From assembly GCF_900128975.1 (NCBI RefSeq), contig NZ_FQVC01000011.1, forward strand, positions 62,001-126,000: DNA of 64,000 nt, read 5' to 3'. Below, in pieces: positions 18,208-26,521 of this stretch. The stretch's first letter is position 1. Each line of letters begins with the position of its first letter. The position numbers and the translations under genes are program-made. The DNA is from Devosia limi DSM 17137. GTDB taxonomy: Bacteria; Pseudomonadota; Alphaproteobacteria; Rhizobiales; Devosiaceae. The notes under the pieces are model-generated. The model ran no database searches, was not told the origin of the DNA, and was given only the letters and a program-made list of their open reading frames with translations.

Positions 18208-19350
18208 ATGGGCCTGACCGACATCCACATTGCCGGCTATCGCTCGGTGCGCTCGATCCGGTTTCCGGTGCGGCAATTGTCGGTGCTGGTCGGGGCCAAT
18301 GGCGTCGGCAAGACCAATCTTTACCGGGCCTTAGAACTGGTCCGGGCCGCCGCTACTGGCGACCTGGCAGAAGCCGTGGCGCGCCAGGGCGGGCTGGCGT
18401 CGCTCCTCTGGGCAGGCGAGCGCAAGGTCAACGATCAGCCGCGTCTGGTGCTCGAAGTGCGGCTGGACAATGTGCTGGCCGGCTCCGAGGGCAACGATAC
18501 GTTCGCGCCGACCTACCGGATCGAAACCGGGTTTCCCAACAAGATTTCCGACGCAGCATTCGATAGCGAAGCCCAGATCAAGCTCGAGTCCCTGACGCTG
18601 CGGCAGGGCAGCCGCAATACCGATCTCCTGGAGCGCAAGGGTGCGGCGGCCTGGTTCCGCGATGACGCCGGCAAGCGTCGGCAGCTCGAGGAGCCGCTGC
18701 TCGCCAGCGAGACGGCACTCGCGGCGGTGCGCGGCAGCTTTCCCGAGGTTGATGCGGTCCGCCACACCATAGCCAGTTGGCGCTTCTACCACGGCTTTCG
18801 AACAGATCCCGCCTCACCGCTGCGCCGGCCGGCTCTCGCCATCACCGCGCCGATGCTCAACGCCGATGGGTCCAACCTCGCTGCAGTCTTCGCCACGCTC
18901 CGCCACATCCGGCAGGAGAGTATCGATCTGGACGCGGCCATCGAGGACGCCTTTCCCGGCGCATTTCTCGATGTTCCCATGCCGGACACGAATGCCAGTT
19001 TCAGCATGACCTTTCCAGACATGCCGAGTCGGGCTTTTGGCGCCGCCGAACTCTCCGACGGCACGCTGCAATTCCTGGCGCTTATGGGCGCCCTGCTCTC
19101 CTACCGCCTGCCGCCGCTGATCGCGCTCAACGAGCCGGAGGCAAGCCTGCACCCCGATTTACTGCCGGCTCTGGCCCGCATTATCGCCAAGGCGGCGGAG
19201 CGCAGCCAGATTTGGGTGGTCACCCATTCGCGCATTCTGGCCGATGCGCTGGCGGCCGAAACCGGCGTCCTGCCGCGCGATGTCATCCGCAAGGATGGCG
19301 CCACCTGGCTCGATGGGCTCAACCAGTTGGGCCTCTTCACTGACGATTGA
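18208..19350 (+). CDS. RecF/OLD-like AAA ATPase of unknown role
   Basis: 380 residues. Walker A GANGVGKTN is at residues 29-37, the signature-like ELSDGTLQFLALMGALL near 277, Walker B with LIALNEPEASLHPDLLP near 305, and a switch-type VVTHSR follows. This is the layout of chromosomal SMC/RecF-type predicted ATPases (COG4637-like) with no second domain visible. No TOPRIM or nuclease gene is adjacent, so it does not look like an OLD/Gabija-type defence pair. It lies 14 bp after hemF, possibly in the same transcript. Confidence 0.75.
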   Translation: MGLTDIHIAGYRSVRSIRFPVRQLSVLVGANGVGKTNLYRALELVRAAATGDLAEAVARQGGLASLLWAGERKVNDQPRLVLEVRLDNVLAGSEGNDTFAPTYRIETGFPNKISDAAFDSEAQIKLESLTLRQGSRNTDLLERKGAAAWFRDDAGKRRQLEEPLLASETALAAVRGSFPEVDAVRHTIASWRFYHGFRTDPASPLRRPALAITAPMLNADGSNLAAVFATLRHIRQESIDLDAAIEDAFPGAFLDVPMPDTNASFSMTFPDMPSRAFGAAELSDGTLQFLALMGALLSYRLPPLIALNEPEASLHPDLLPALARIIAKAAERSQIWVVTHSRILADALAAETGVLPRDVIRKDGATWLDGLNQLGLFTDD

Positions 19351-19422
19351 GGGAACCTGCCTCCCCCTGACCACGTTCGGCTGCTAAGGTTCCGTCCGTC
19401 ACCACGAATAGGAGGATGCACG

Positions 19423-19617
19423 ATGAAACGCTTTGATTCCGGCTCCCTTATCCCCGGATCCACCTGGCATGCCGAGGCTGACAGTGAGGCAGAGGTTATT
19501 CGTCGCGCGGTCGAAAATCTGCGTAACCTGCACGGCGAAACCGAAATCCGACCCGACATGATCGAGCGGATCAAGGAGCGCATCGTCGATACCGGCGACA
19601 AGCCCGCCAAGCACTAG
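19423..19617 (+). CDS. DUF1059-like small protein
   Basis: 64 residues: MKRFDSGSLIPGSTWHAEAD, then SEAEVIRRAVENLRNLHG and a charged C-terminus. The pattern (short strand, PGxxW, helix with RRAxEHxxxxHG) matches the DUF1059 family, though the usual cysteine in the PGC position is Ser here. A very strong ribosome-binding site AGGAGG lies 7 bases upstream. Function unknown. Confidence 0.75.
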   Translation: MKRFDSGSLIPGSTWHAEADSEAEVIRRAVENLRNLHGETEIRPDMIERIKERIVDTGDKPAKH

Positions 19618-19624
19618 ACCGGAA

Positions 19625-20827
19625 TTACCGTTCCCGCAGGCGCAACAGCAGCGCCTGCCGATCCAGTGCGAAGCCGCTATCGATCCAGTCGCGTTCGAGG
19701 CGCGCCAATGTCTGACCCAGGAGCGGACCGGCCGCAATGCCGGCCGCCAGAAGGTCATGCCCACTCACGGGGAATGCCGGCAAGTCATGCGCGATGCTGA
19801 GCTGCTCGGCCATTGCGACCTTGCCCGCTTCTCCCCAGCCTGCCTGCACCGCAGCCACGTCTAGCCCATCCCCCAGATAGTCGCGATAGCGATACATCGC
19901 CTCATTGGTCTGCAGGTCGCTTAAAAGCGCCGCAGCGGCGCGCACAGCGATAGCGGTCTTGACCAGTTCATTGGACAGCCGCCAACCCGACTGCAAAGCT
20001 TGAACTGGCTGATCGCAGAGCAGCAGGGCAAGCCGCCCCGCCACTGTTGGCGAGCCGACCTGCCGCTCGTAATTGCGAAGGGCCTGTAGCGTTTCCTCGG
20101 CAATTACCAGCAGGCCGATGCGAACCATTGCCCGCAGGGTTGCGGCGACTTTAGGCAGCGCCAGCATGCGCAGCATTTCGGCGCCGACGCGCTCGGCCGA
20201 CAAATGCCCCAGATGTCCGACAGCCTCGGCACAGGCAGATGCGCCCGTCACATCGAAATGCTCACCGCCATGGCTCGCAGAGAAACGGAAGAACCGGTAG
20301 ACGCGCAAACCATCCTCGGCGATCCGCGCCGCCGCCTCGCCAATGAACCGCACGCGCCCTTCGAGACAGTCAGCCAACCCACCCAGCGGGTCGAACAGCG
20401 TACCATTGGCATGGACATACAGCGCGTTGATCGTGAAATCGCGCCGCGCCGCATCCTCCGCCCAGTCTGCACCAAAGCTGACCACGGCGTGGCGGCCATT
20501 GGTTTCCACGTCATGACGCAGCGTCGTGACCTCAGCCAGGGTATCGCCCAGCTTGAGGGTAACGGTTCCGTGCTCGATCCCTGTCGGATAAACCGCGATC
20601 CCCGCGCGCCTGGCCCGTTCCGTGACCTCTTCGGGGGTCAGTTCGGTCGCCAGATCGATATCGGGATTGTCGCGATGACGCCCCATAATGGTGTCGCGCA
20701 CCACCCCGCCCACGGCCCGCGTTCGGCCCTCTGCGCCGTCCAGAACAGCCAGAATCGTCTGCGTCTCGGCGCGCCCGCGCCATTCGGCTTCGCGCAGCCG
20801 CGCCTCGGCGATACCGACCCCGGTCAA
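19625..20827 (-). CDS. cca: CCA tRNA nucleotidyltransferase
   Basis: 400-residue class II CCA-adding/poly(A) polymerase-like enzyme that completes or repairs tRNA 3' ends. The catalytic head has GGVVRD at 40-45 and the metal-binding DIDLAT at 56-61, followed by VSFGADWAEDAARRDFTINAL and the LDPLGGLADCLEGRVRFIG-like segment. The start is a TTG at 20827 overlapping the upstream stop (TTGA); no ATG or GTG lies near enough to replace it. Confidence 0.93.
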   Translation of the reverse strand: MTGVGIAEARLREAEWRGRAETQTILAVLDGAEGRTRAVGGVVRDTIMGRHRDNPDIDLATELTPEEVTERARRAGIAVYPTGIEHGTVTLKLGDTLAEVTTLRHDVETNGRHAVVSFGADWAEDAARRDFTINALYVHANGTLFDPLGGLADCLEGRVRFIGEAAARIAEDGLRVYRFFRFSASHGGEHFDVTGASACAEAVGHLGHLSAERVGAEMLRMLALPKVAATLRAMVRIGLLVIAEETLQALRNYERQVGSPTVAGRLALLLCDQPVQALQSGWRLSNELVKTAIAVRAAAALLSDLQTNEAMYRYRDYLGDGLDVAAVQAGWGEAGKVAMAEQLSIAHDLPAFPVSGHDLLAAGIAAGPLLGQTLARLERDWIDSGFALDRQALLLRLRER

Positions 20828-21450
20828 GCGTCCGCCTCATCGAGTGCAATGTCCCGGAACATCCGGGTCAGATTGGCGGTTATGCCCCAGATGGTGTGAC
20901 CATCGTGATCGATCTGCCAGGTCTGGTGCTCCTTGCCATCGCGCTTGATGCGGAACCGGCCATAGCTCTCGTGCCGCAAGATCCGCGCCAGCGGCACCTC
21001 GAACACCGAGTGCACTTCGCCGGGATTGGGCACGAAAGGTCCGCTGGGCTCGACCGTCGCCACCACCGGCGTAATCAGATAGTTGGTGCCGGTAAAATAG
21101 GGGGCCATGAAGCCGAGCACATAGACATCGCTGCGCTCCAGACCAACTTCCTCCCAGGCCTCACGTAGCGCTGCATCGGCCGCGTCCGTATCGCCTTTGT
21201 CGATCTTGCCACCGGGAAAAGCCACCTGCCCCGAATGGGCCCGCAAATCGGGCGACCGCTCTGTATAAAGCACGGTGTGGCCCTCCGGACGGCGAATGAG
21301 CGCAATAAGCACTGCGGCCGGGACCGGCGGGCGGTCGAACGGCCGTGACGGCGCCCAGTCGGGCACCATGTCCTCGCGCGCCAATGGCGCGGGCGGAGCC
21401 GGCAGCAGCCGGGTTGCAAGGCGATCAATAACAGCGTCGTCCAAGGACAC
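20824..21450 (-). CDS. NUDIX CoA pyrophosphatase (NudL-like)
   Basis: About 208 residues if translation begins at the GTG at 21450. The Nudix box runs GGKIDKGDTDAADAALREAW plus EEVGL; the D for E and the one-residue-longer spacing match the NudL/CoAse variety, which cleaves CoA to phosphopantetheine and 3',5'-ADP. The frame is open to 21876, but that part overlaps the GNAT gene and is not Nudix-like. The start is therefore the weakest part of the call. Overlaps cca by 4 bp. Confidence 0.85.
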   Translation of the reverse strand: MSLDDAVIDRLATRLLPAPPAPLAREDMVPDWAPSRPFDRPPVPAAVLIALIRRPEGHTVLYTERSPDLRAHSGQVAFPGGKIDKGDTDAADAALREAWEEVGLERSDVYVLGFMAPYFTGTNYLITPVVATVEPSGPFVPNPGEVHSVFEVPLARILRHESYGRFRIKRDGKEHQTWQIDHDGHTIWGITANLTRMFRDIALDEADA

Positions 21451-21554
21451 GGCGCACCCAAACGGATTCTCAAGCGCCCAGTCTAGGGGACGAAAGGCAA
21501 CCCCGCACCCTCTTTTGCAGGGGTGCAGGGATGTTCCACTCGCAGGGCGCCCAA

Positions 21555-22106
21555 TCAGCCCTGCTTGAAGGCCGCGATGGGGCCGGCCAGCGCAGCCGCC
21601 AGACTCGGGTCGGCGGCGGCGAGCAGGACGCGGGCGGGATCGACCGGGCCGGGGAACTGGACCGCACCCGGCGTGGTGGGCTCCCAGCCGAGTGGGCAAT
21701 AGTAATCGCGATCGCCGACCAGCAGTACGAACTTGCCCTCGCCGCGTTCCAGGGCCAGCCGGGTCACTTCCCGCGCCAGCAGCTTGCCGGCGCCGCGTTT
21801 GCGGAAATTGGGATGGGTCGCCAGCGGCCCCAGCAGATAGCCATTGATGCCACCAACGCTGATCGGGGTCATCCACACCGACCCACAGGGCACGCCATCC
21901 ACCTCGGCAACCAGGCTCAGGCTGGGATCGATCGGGAACCGCTCACGCACCCGGAACGCGGTCCGCGCAAAGCGGCCGGGGCCGAAGGCGATCGCCTGCA
22001 ATTCCTCGATGAATGCGTCATCGCCGGCATTGGCCGGACGCACCACAGGAACACCATTCAGGGAGGCAGGAACGGCCGCAGCCGAAGGCGCAGTGACAAG
22101 GGTCAT
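21555..22106 (-). CDS. GNAT-family N-acetyltransferase
   Basis: 183 residues from the ATG at 22106. The acetyl-CoA-binding core is visible as LGPLATHPNFRKRGAGKLLA, followed by LVGDRDYYCPLGWEP, a pattern common in the YhbS-like branch. Substrate unknown. A longer start (GTG at 22145) has no better support. It reads away from the glutathionyl-hydroquinone reductase gene across a 355-bp gap. Confidence 0.82.
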   Translation of the reverse strand: MTLVTAPSAAAVPASLNGVPVVRPANAGDDAFIEELQAIAFGPGRFARTAFRVRERFPIDPSLSLVAEVDGVPCGSVWMTPISVGGINGYLLGPLATHPNFRKRGAGKLLAREVTRLALERGEGKFVLLVGDRDYYCPLGWEPTTPGAVQFPGPVDPARVLLAAADPSLAAALAGPIAAFKQG

Positions 22107-22461
22107 GGGAGAACGTCCAGAAAAAAAGGGATGCAAAGCAAACACCGGCCGCTCGAAGCGTACCGTTCAAGGACCCGTCAGGGTCGTCGTGTCACCAGCA
22201 AAACCTTTACCATCCTGGGCGCCTCCACGCCTGATTTCCGCATTAGCACCATGCTGGCCTCACGTAAATACAAAGTCATTCCCGCGACCAAGTTTTTCCA
22301 TCGCCGCTATGGTCGAAATCGGCAACGCTTCGTTATCCGGAACCGGCCTTATCCTGAGCCGTTCCGAGGTCTATCTATCCAGCAGAATTCTTCAACGCAG
22401 TCCGATTGGGCACAGATTGCCCCAGCAATGGGACGACAACACGACAAAAAGGAGTCCGATC
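22107..22461. other. Divergent intergenic region, no gene seen
   Basis: Lies between divergent GNAT and glutathionyl-hydroquinone reductase genes, so it should hold both promoters. A small GACCC/GGGTC hairpin occurs near 22173-22187. No ORF on either strand has a start and ribosome-binding site I would accept. Confidence 0.4.
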
Positions 22462-23418
22462 ATGGGACAATTGATCGACGGAAAGTGGTCCACCCAATGG
22501 TACGACACCAAAAAGACCGGCGGTAAGTTCGAGCGCAGCCAGGCAGGCTACCGCAACTGGATCACTCCCGACGGCAGCCCCGGTCCATCGGGCGAAGGCG
22601 GCTTTCCCGCTGAAGCGGACCGCTATCACCTCTATGTTTCGCTGGCCTGCCCCTGGGCGCACCGCACCCTGATCTTCCGCAAGCTCAAGAATCTGGAACC
22701 GCTGATCTCGGTCTCGGTTGTCGCGCCCAAAATGCCTGACGAAACCGGCTGGACCTTTACCGGCGAAGGCTCGACCGGCGATGCCCTGCTCGGCAAGGAC
22801 AACCTCTGGCAGGTCTATACCCAGGCCGACCCGCACTATACCGGCCGCGTCACCGTGCCGGTGCTTTGGGACAAGCAGCGCGGCACCATCGTCTCCAACG
22901 AGAGCTCCGAAATCATCCGCATGTTCAACTCGGCCTTCAACGAATTGACCGGCAATACCGACGATTTCTATCCAGAGGAGTTGCGCGGCGAGATCGATGC
23001 AATCAATGCCCGCGTTTACGACGACATCAATAACGGCGTCTACAAGGCGGGCTTTGCCACCAGCCAGAACGCCTATGACGAGGCTGTCCGCAAGCTGTTC
23101 GACGCGCTCGACTGGGTTGAGGGCAAGCTCGGCGAGACCGCCTATCTGACCGGCGACACCATCACCGAGGCCGATTGGCGCCTGTTCACCACCCTGGTGC
23201 GGTTCGACGCGGTCTATGTCGGCCACTTCAAGTGCAATCGCCAGCGCATCGCCGACTACGCCAATATCTCGCATTACCTGAAGGCGCTCTACGAACAGCC
23301 TGGGGTCAAGGAAACGGTCGATCTCGACCATATCCGCACCCATTACTACTGGAGCCACACCACCATCAACCCGACCCGCATCATCCCGATCGGTCCGGAC
23401 CTGCCGTTTTTGAAATAG
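22462..23418 (+). CDS. Glutathionyl-hydroquinone reductase (YqjG/ECM4-type GST)
   Basis: 318-residue xi-class glutathione transferase. The catalytic cysteine is Cys63 in SLACPWAHR, with GYRNWITPDGSPGPSGEGGF ahead and SNESSEIIRMFNSAF in the thioredoxin-like domain; the helical domain ends with YYWSHTTINPTRIIPIGP, the usual C-terminus. It reduces glutathionyl-hydroquinones. The start at 22462 has AAGGAG 8-13 bases upstream. Confidence 0.93.
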   Translation: MGQLIDGKWSTQWYDTKKTGGKFERSQAGYRNWITPDGSPGPSGEGGFPAEADRYHLYVSLACPWAHRTLIFRKLKNLEPLISVSVVAPKMPDETGWTFTGEGSTGDALLGKDNLWQVYTQADPHYTGRVTVPVLWDKQRGTIVSNESSEIIRMFNSAFNELTGNTDDFYPEELRGEIDAINARVYDDINNGVYKAGFATSQNAYDEAVRKLFDALDWVEGKLGETAYLTGDTITEADWRLFTTLVRFDAVYVGHFKCNRQRIADYANISHYLKALYEQPGVKETVDLDHIRTHYYWSHTTINPTRIIPIGPDLPFLK

Positions 23419-23508
23419 GTGCGGCTGAGTAACTCGGCGCGCAATCTCTGCCGCCCAAGCGGGTTGCCCCGTGGGTTGGCCCGCGGGCCGCTCGCCTTAC
23501 AAGCCGCG

Positions 23509-23543
23509 CTGATGCTGCCCCCCGGATCCGGGGGCAGCATCAG
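23509..23543. terminator. Large hairpin between convergent genes
   Basis: CTGATGCTGCCCCC pairs with GGGGGCAGCATCAG around a CGGATCCG-type centre with one extra C. It sits between the convergent reductase and Nudix genes and could terminate both, although no long T-run flanks it. Confidence 0.6.
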
Positions 23544-23608
23544 TGTGTGCGTTGAGCATGGGGATAGACAATGGCAGGCGGAGAATAGAGCTGCGCGCTC
23601 AGCCCGCC

Positions 23609-24085
23609 CTAATACCCCCAGACGTCCCGCTTCGGCGCGTCGTCGAAATATTCGTCGATCCGCTGGCTGGTCGCTGGTGTCACCTTTTGCGGCAGCGCTG
23701 ATCTGTCGAACCAGCCAATCTCGGCGATCTCGAGGTTCGGCTTGAATTCGAATGCCTGCTCGAATGCCCTGGCCACGAAGAACGCCACGTGGTCGCGGTC
23801 AGTGATGGGGCTGTTATTGTGATACATGCCGAACAGCTGCATCGGTGCGGTTACCCGATAGCCGCTTTCCTCCAGCAATTCGCGCTGCGCCGCCAGTTCC
23901 AGCGTTTCGCCCGGCTCAACGCCCCCGCCGGGAAACTGCCAGCCGGGAATATAGCTGTGGCGGATGAGGAAGACTTTTTCGCCGTCGACCAGCATCACCC
24001 TGGTGCCCAGCGTCATGCGGCGCTTCAGCCCCATCAGGTTAAGATAGACCTTGGCGCGCAGCCTCTGCCAGCGATTCATCTGCAT
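23609..24085 (-). CDS. NUDIX hydrolase
   Basis: 158 residues. The Nudix box GGGVEPGETLELAAQRELLE plus ESGY is complete with all catalytic glutamates. Flanking sequence (SYIPGWQFPGGG, FVARAFEQ) suggests a nucleoside-diphosphate-linked substrate, but none can be named. The start at 24085 is fixed by GGGAG six bases upstream; the longer frame to 24829 is antisense to the phosphoesterase gene and spurious. Divergent from that gene. Confidence 0.87.
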   Translation of the reverse strand: MQMNRWQRLRAKVYLNLMGLKRRMTLGTRVMLVDGEKVFLIRHSYIPGWQFPGGGVEPGETLELAAQRELLEESGYRVTAPMQLFGMYHNNSPITDRDHVAFFVARAFEQAFEFKPNLEIAEIGWFDRSALPQKVTPATSQRIDEYFDDAPKRDVWGY

Positions 24086-24193
24086 GTTTGGCTCCCGATC
24101 CCCCATCGGTAACAGAGGTTTGCACGCGACAAAATCGGGGAACCGGGCGTTTGCCCATTTTCTTGAGCGCAACGGCATGCCATTACGCCCACG

Positions 24194-25084
24194 ATGATCA
24201 CTCTGGCCCATATCTCGGACGTTCACCTGTCGCCCATGCCTGACGTCGCCCTGCGCGACCTGATGGGCAAGCGCTTCACTGGTTTTCTGAACTGGAAGCT
24301 CAAGCGCCACGACGAACTCAACAGCGAGACACTGTCCAGCCTCGTTGAACACCTCAAACAACAGCATGCCGATTTCACCGCCGTCACCGGCGACATGACC
24401 AATCTGGCGCTGCCGACCGAGATTGCCCGCGCCGGAGCCTGGCTGGAAGCCCTTGGCGATAGCGAGCGCGTCTGTGTCGCCCCCGGCAACCACGATGCCT
24501 ATGTGCCCGGAGCGCTGGAAGAGGCCCAGCGCCTCTGGGGCCCGTATATGACCGGCGAAACGCTGGATCATACCGCCTTCCCCTTCGTGCGCCGCGTCGG
24601 CGAACTGGCAATCGTGTCTTGCTCCAGCGCCGTGCCGACCCGCCCATTCCTGGCCATTGGCCGCTTCGATGAAGCCCAGGCCGAGCGACTGGCCAAGGTC
24701 CTCAAGCTGCTGGGCGATGCTGACTATTTCCGCACGGTGCTGATTCATCACCCGCCCAATCCCGAATTGCAGCACCCCTCGTTTGGCCTCAAGGGCCACA
24801 AGCTGTTTCGCCAGGTCATTGCCGAACATGGCGCTGAGCTAATCCTGCACGGCCATACCCACCGCTCCTCGATCCATTCGATCGGTGGCCCCAAGCACGA
24901 AGTCCCGGTGATTGGCGTTGCCGCCGCCAGCGCCGCCCAGGGCGGCACCCTGGACGATCCGGCGCGCTACAATCTGTTCCGCATCGAAAAGACCGGCACC
25001 GGCTGGGCCTGCACGATGCGTGAATACGGCTATCAGCGGCTGGGCAGCGAAATCGTCATGCGCCTGCAGATGCGGATTTACTAA
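24194..25084 (+). CDS. Calcineurin-like metallophosphoesterase
   Basis: 296 residues with the full set of metal motifs: ISDVHLS (Asp9, His11), TGDMTN, GNHD (98-101), IHHPP and GHTH (about 220-223). This is the class III phosphodiesterase/CpdA-like subfamily by motif order, though cAMP cannot be assigned as substrate from sequence alone. About 110 bp upstream of the murL-like gene, same strand. Confidence 0.88.
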   Translation: MITLAHISDVHLSPMPDVALRDLMGKRFTGFLNWKLKRHDELNSETLSSLVEHLKQQHADFTAVTGDMTNLALPTEIARAGAWLEALGDSERVCVAPGNHDAYVPGALEEAQRLWGPYMTGETLDHTAFPFVRRVGELAIVSCSSAVPTRPFLAIGRFDEAQAERLAKVLKLLGDADYFRTVLIHHPPNPELQHPSFGLKGHKLFRQVIAEHGAELILHGHTHRSSIHSIGGPKHEVPVIGVAAASAAQGGTLDDPARYNLFRIEKTGTGWACTMREYGYQRLGSEIVMRLQMRIY

Positions 25085-25112
25085 GCCAGGTTGCTGCCGC
25101 CGCACTCCCGCC

Positions 25113-25196
25113 ATGGCGAGAAAGCATCTATATATCGGCGAGACCAGCGGAAGCGCCGGCCGCTCCGTGATTCGTTCTAGAGTGATCCCAGTTTGA
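25113..25196 (+). CDS. Possible 27-codon leader ORF overlapping the murL start
   Basis: MARKHLYIGETSGSAGRSVI then RSRVIPV and stop. Its TGA overlaps the TTG start of murL as TTGA, the geometry of translational coupling. No good ribosome-binding site precedes its ATG, so it may be chance. Confidence 0.25.
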   Translation: MARKHLYIGETSGSAGRSVIRSRVIPV

Positions 25197-26521
25197 GCGC
25201 ACAATTTCTTATCGAACGCCCCGAGTTCGACCCCGCCACCGGCGTCGCCCGCTTCGCCTATGCCCTCGCCGGCAAGCGCTTTGTCGAAGTGCTCACCCTG
25301 CCCACCGGCGCTCCGGCCGAGGCGGCGGCAGGACCATCCTTCCGCAAGCTGCTGGATCTGACGGCGCTGGTCCTTGGGGTCAGCTATTTCAAGCTGACCG
25401 CGCCGCTGGAACTCAGCGCACCCGACCTGCCGCTGACCGAGGGCGAACGCGCCTTCGTCATCGATGTCTACGAGAACGGCCTCGGCGAATTCTACGCCCG
25501 CAACAATCTGATGCGTTTCGGCAAGCTCAGCATTACCGGGCCCGACGACAAGACGGTCATCCCGACCATCGCCCTGCCCGACCGCGCGCTGCTACCGATT
25601 GGCGGCGGCAAGGACTCGCTGGTCAGCGTTGAATTGCTGCAAGCTGCTGGCGTCGCCTTTACCCCGTTTGCGGTCAATCCCAGGGGGCCCATCCTGACCT
25701 CGATCGACAAGATCGGCACCGAGCCGGTTTATGTCACCCGCACGCTCGACGCCGAGATGATCCGCCTCTCCAGCGAGCCGGGCTATTACAATGGCCACGT
25801 CCCCTCCACAGCCATCAATTCGATGATCGCGGCGCTCTGCGCCGTGCTGTTCGGCTATAACCGCATCGTCTTGTCTAACGAGCGCTCCGCCAGCGAGGGC
25901 AATGTTGTGTTCGATGGCCGCGAGACCAATCACCAATATTCCAAGTCGCTCGGCTTCGAGCTGCTGATTTCCGACGTTCTGGGCAATGCCACCGGCGGGG
26001 CGCTGCAATATTTCTCGCTGCTGCGGCCCTATTCGGAAGCGCGGATCGCCTCCTTCTTCAGCCGCGAAACCAAGTTCGACAATGTCTTTTCCAGCTGCAA
26101 CCGCAATTTCCGACTAACCGGCAATGACGGCCCGCTCTGGTGTAGCGAATGCCCGAAATGCCATTTTGTCTTCCTGATCTTTGCGCCCTTCATGGCCAAG
26201 GAACGACTGCTATCGATCTTCGGCAAGAACCTGCTCGATGTGCCAGCCAACGAAGGCTCGTTCCGTGAGCTCGCGGGCCTTGCCGGGCAAAAGCCGTGGG
26301 AATGCGTCGGCGAAATCCTTGAGGCGGCCGCGTGCCTTTACTCGCTGACCCGCCACGCCGATTGGCACGAGGATGCGGTAGTCCGCGCGATCAAGGCCGA
26401 CCTCTTCAGCCAATATGGCGAGCCGGCGCTTCAGGCTGCATTGGCCGAATGCCTGACCGATAGCCACGATCACCACATTCCGCCGGCCCTCGCCGCCAAG
26501 GTGGCAGCCTATGCGCTTTGA
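25193..26521 (+). CDS. murL: UDP-MurNAc-L-Ala-L-Glu epimerase (MurL-like)
   Basis: 442 residues. I read it as MurL, which epimerises the terminal L-Glu of UDP-MurNAc-L-Ala-L-Glu to D-Glu with ATP. Visible features are a PP-loop-like IGGGKDS at about 136-142, FAVNPRGPILTSIDKIG after it, ERSASEGNVVFDGRETNHQY in the middle, and a Cys cluster WCSECPKC at 316-323. Such a P-loop of pyrophosphatase type fits the AMP-forming chemistry reported for MurL. The start is TTG at 25193. It overlaps the ligase gene by 11 bp, the expected partner, which is the strongest support. Confidence 0.82.
   Translation: MSAQFLIERPEFDPATGVARFAYALAGKRFVEVLTLPTGAPAEAAAGPSFRKLLDLTALVLGVSYFKLTAPLELSAPDLPLTEGERAFVIDVYENGLGEFYARNNLMRFGKLSITGPDDKTVIPTIALPDRALLPIGGGKDSLVSVELLQAAGVAFTPFAVNPRGPILTSIDKIGTEPVYVTRTLDAEMIRLSSEPGYYNGHVPSTAINSMIAALCAVLFGYNRIVLSNERSASEGNVVFDGRETNHQYSKSLGFELLISDVLGNATGGALQYFSLLRPYSEARIASFFSRETKFDNVFSSCNRNFRLTGNDGPLWCSECPKCHFVFLIFAPFMAKERLLSIFGKNLLDVPANEGSFRELAGLAGQKPWECVGEILEAAACLYSLTRHADWHEDAVVRAIKADLFSQYGEPALQAALAECLTDSHDHHIPPALAAKVAAYAL

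Noticed and set aside
18208-19350. Anti-phage defence system (OLD/Gabija-like)
   Set aside because: No TOPRIM or nuclease domain and no helicase partner; neighbours are hemF and a DUF1059-like gene. Left as an orphan ATPase.
21451-21876. N-terminal extension of the NUDIX CoA pyrophosphatase
   Set aside because: The extra frame overlaps the GNAT gene and is Arg/Pro/Gly-rich without Nudix similarity.
24912-25196. 94-codon frame ending at the murL start
   Set aside because: Its first two thirds lie out of frame inside the phosphoesterase gene; only the last 27 codons are kept, as a tentative leader ORF.
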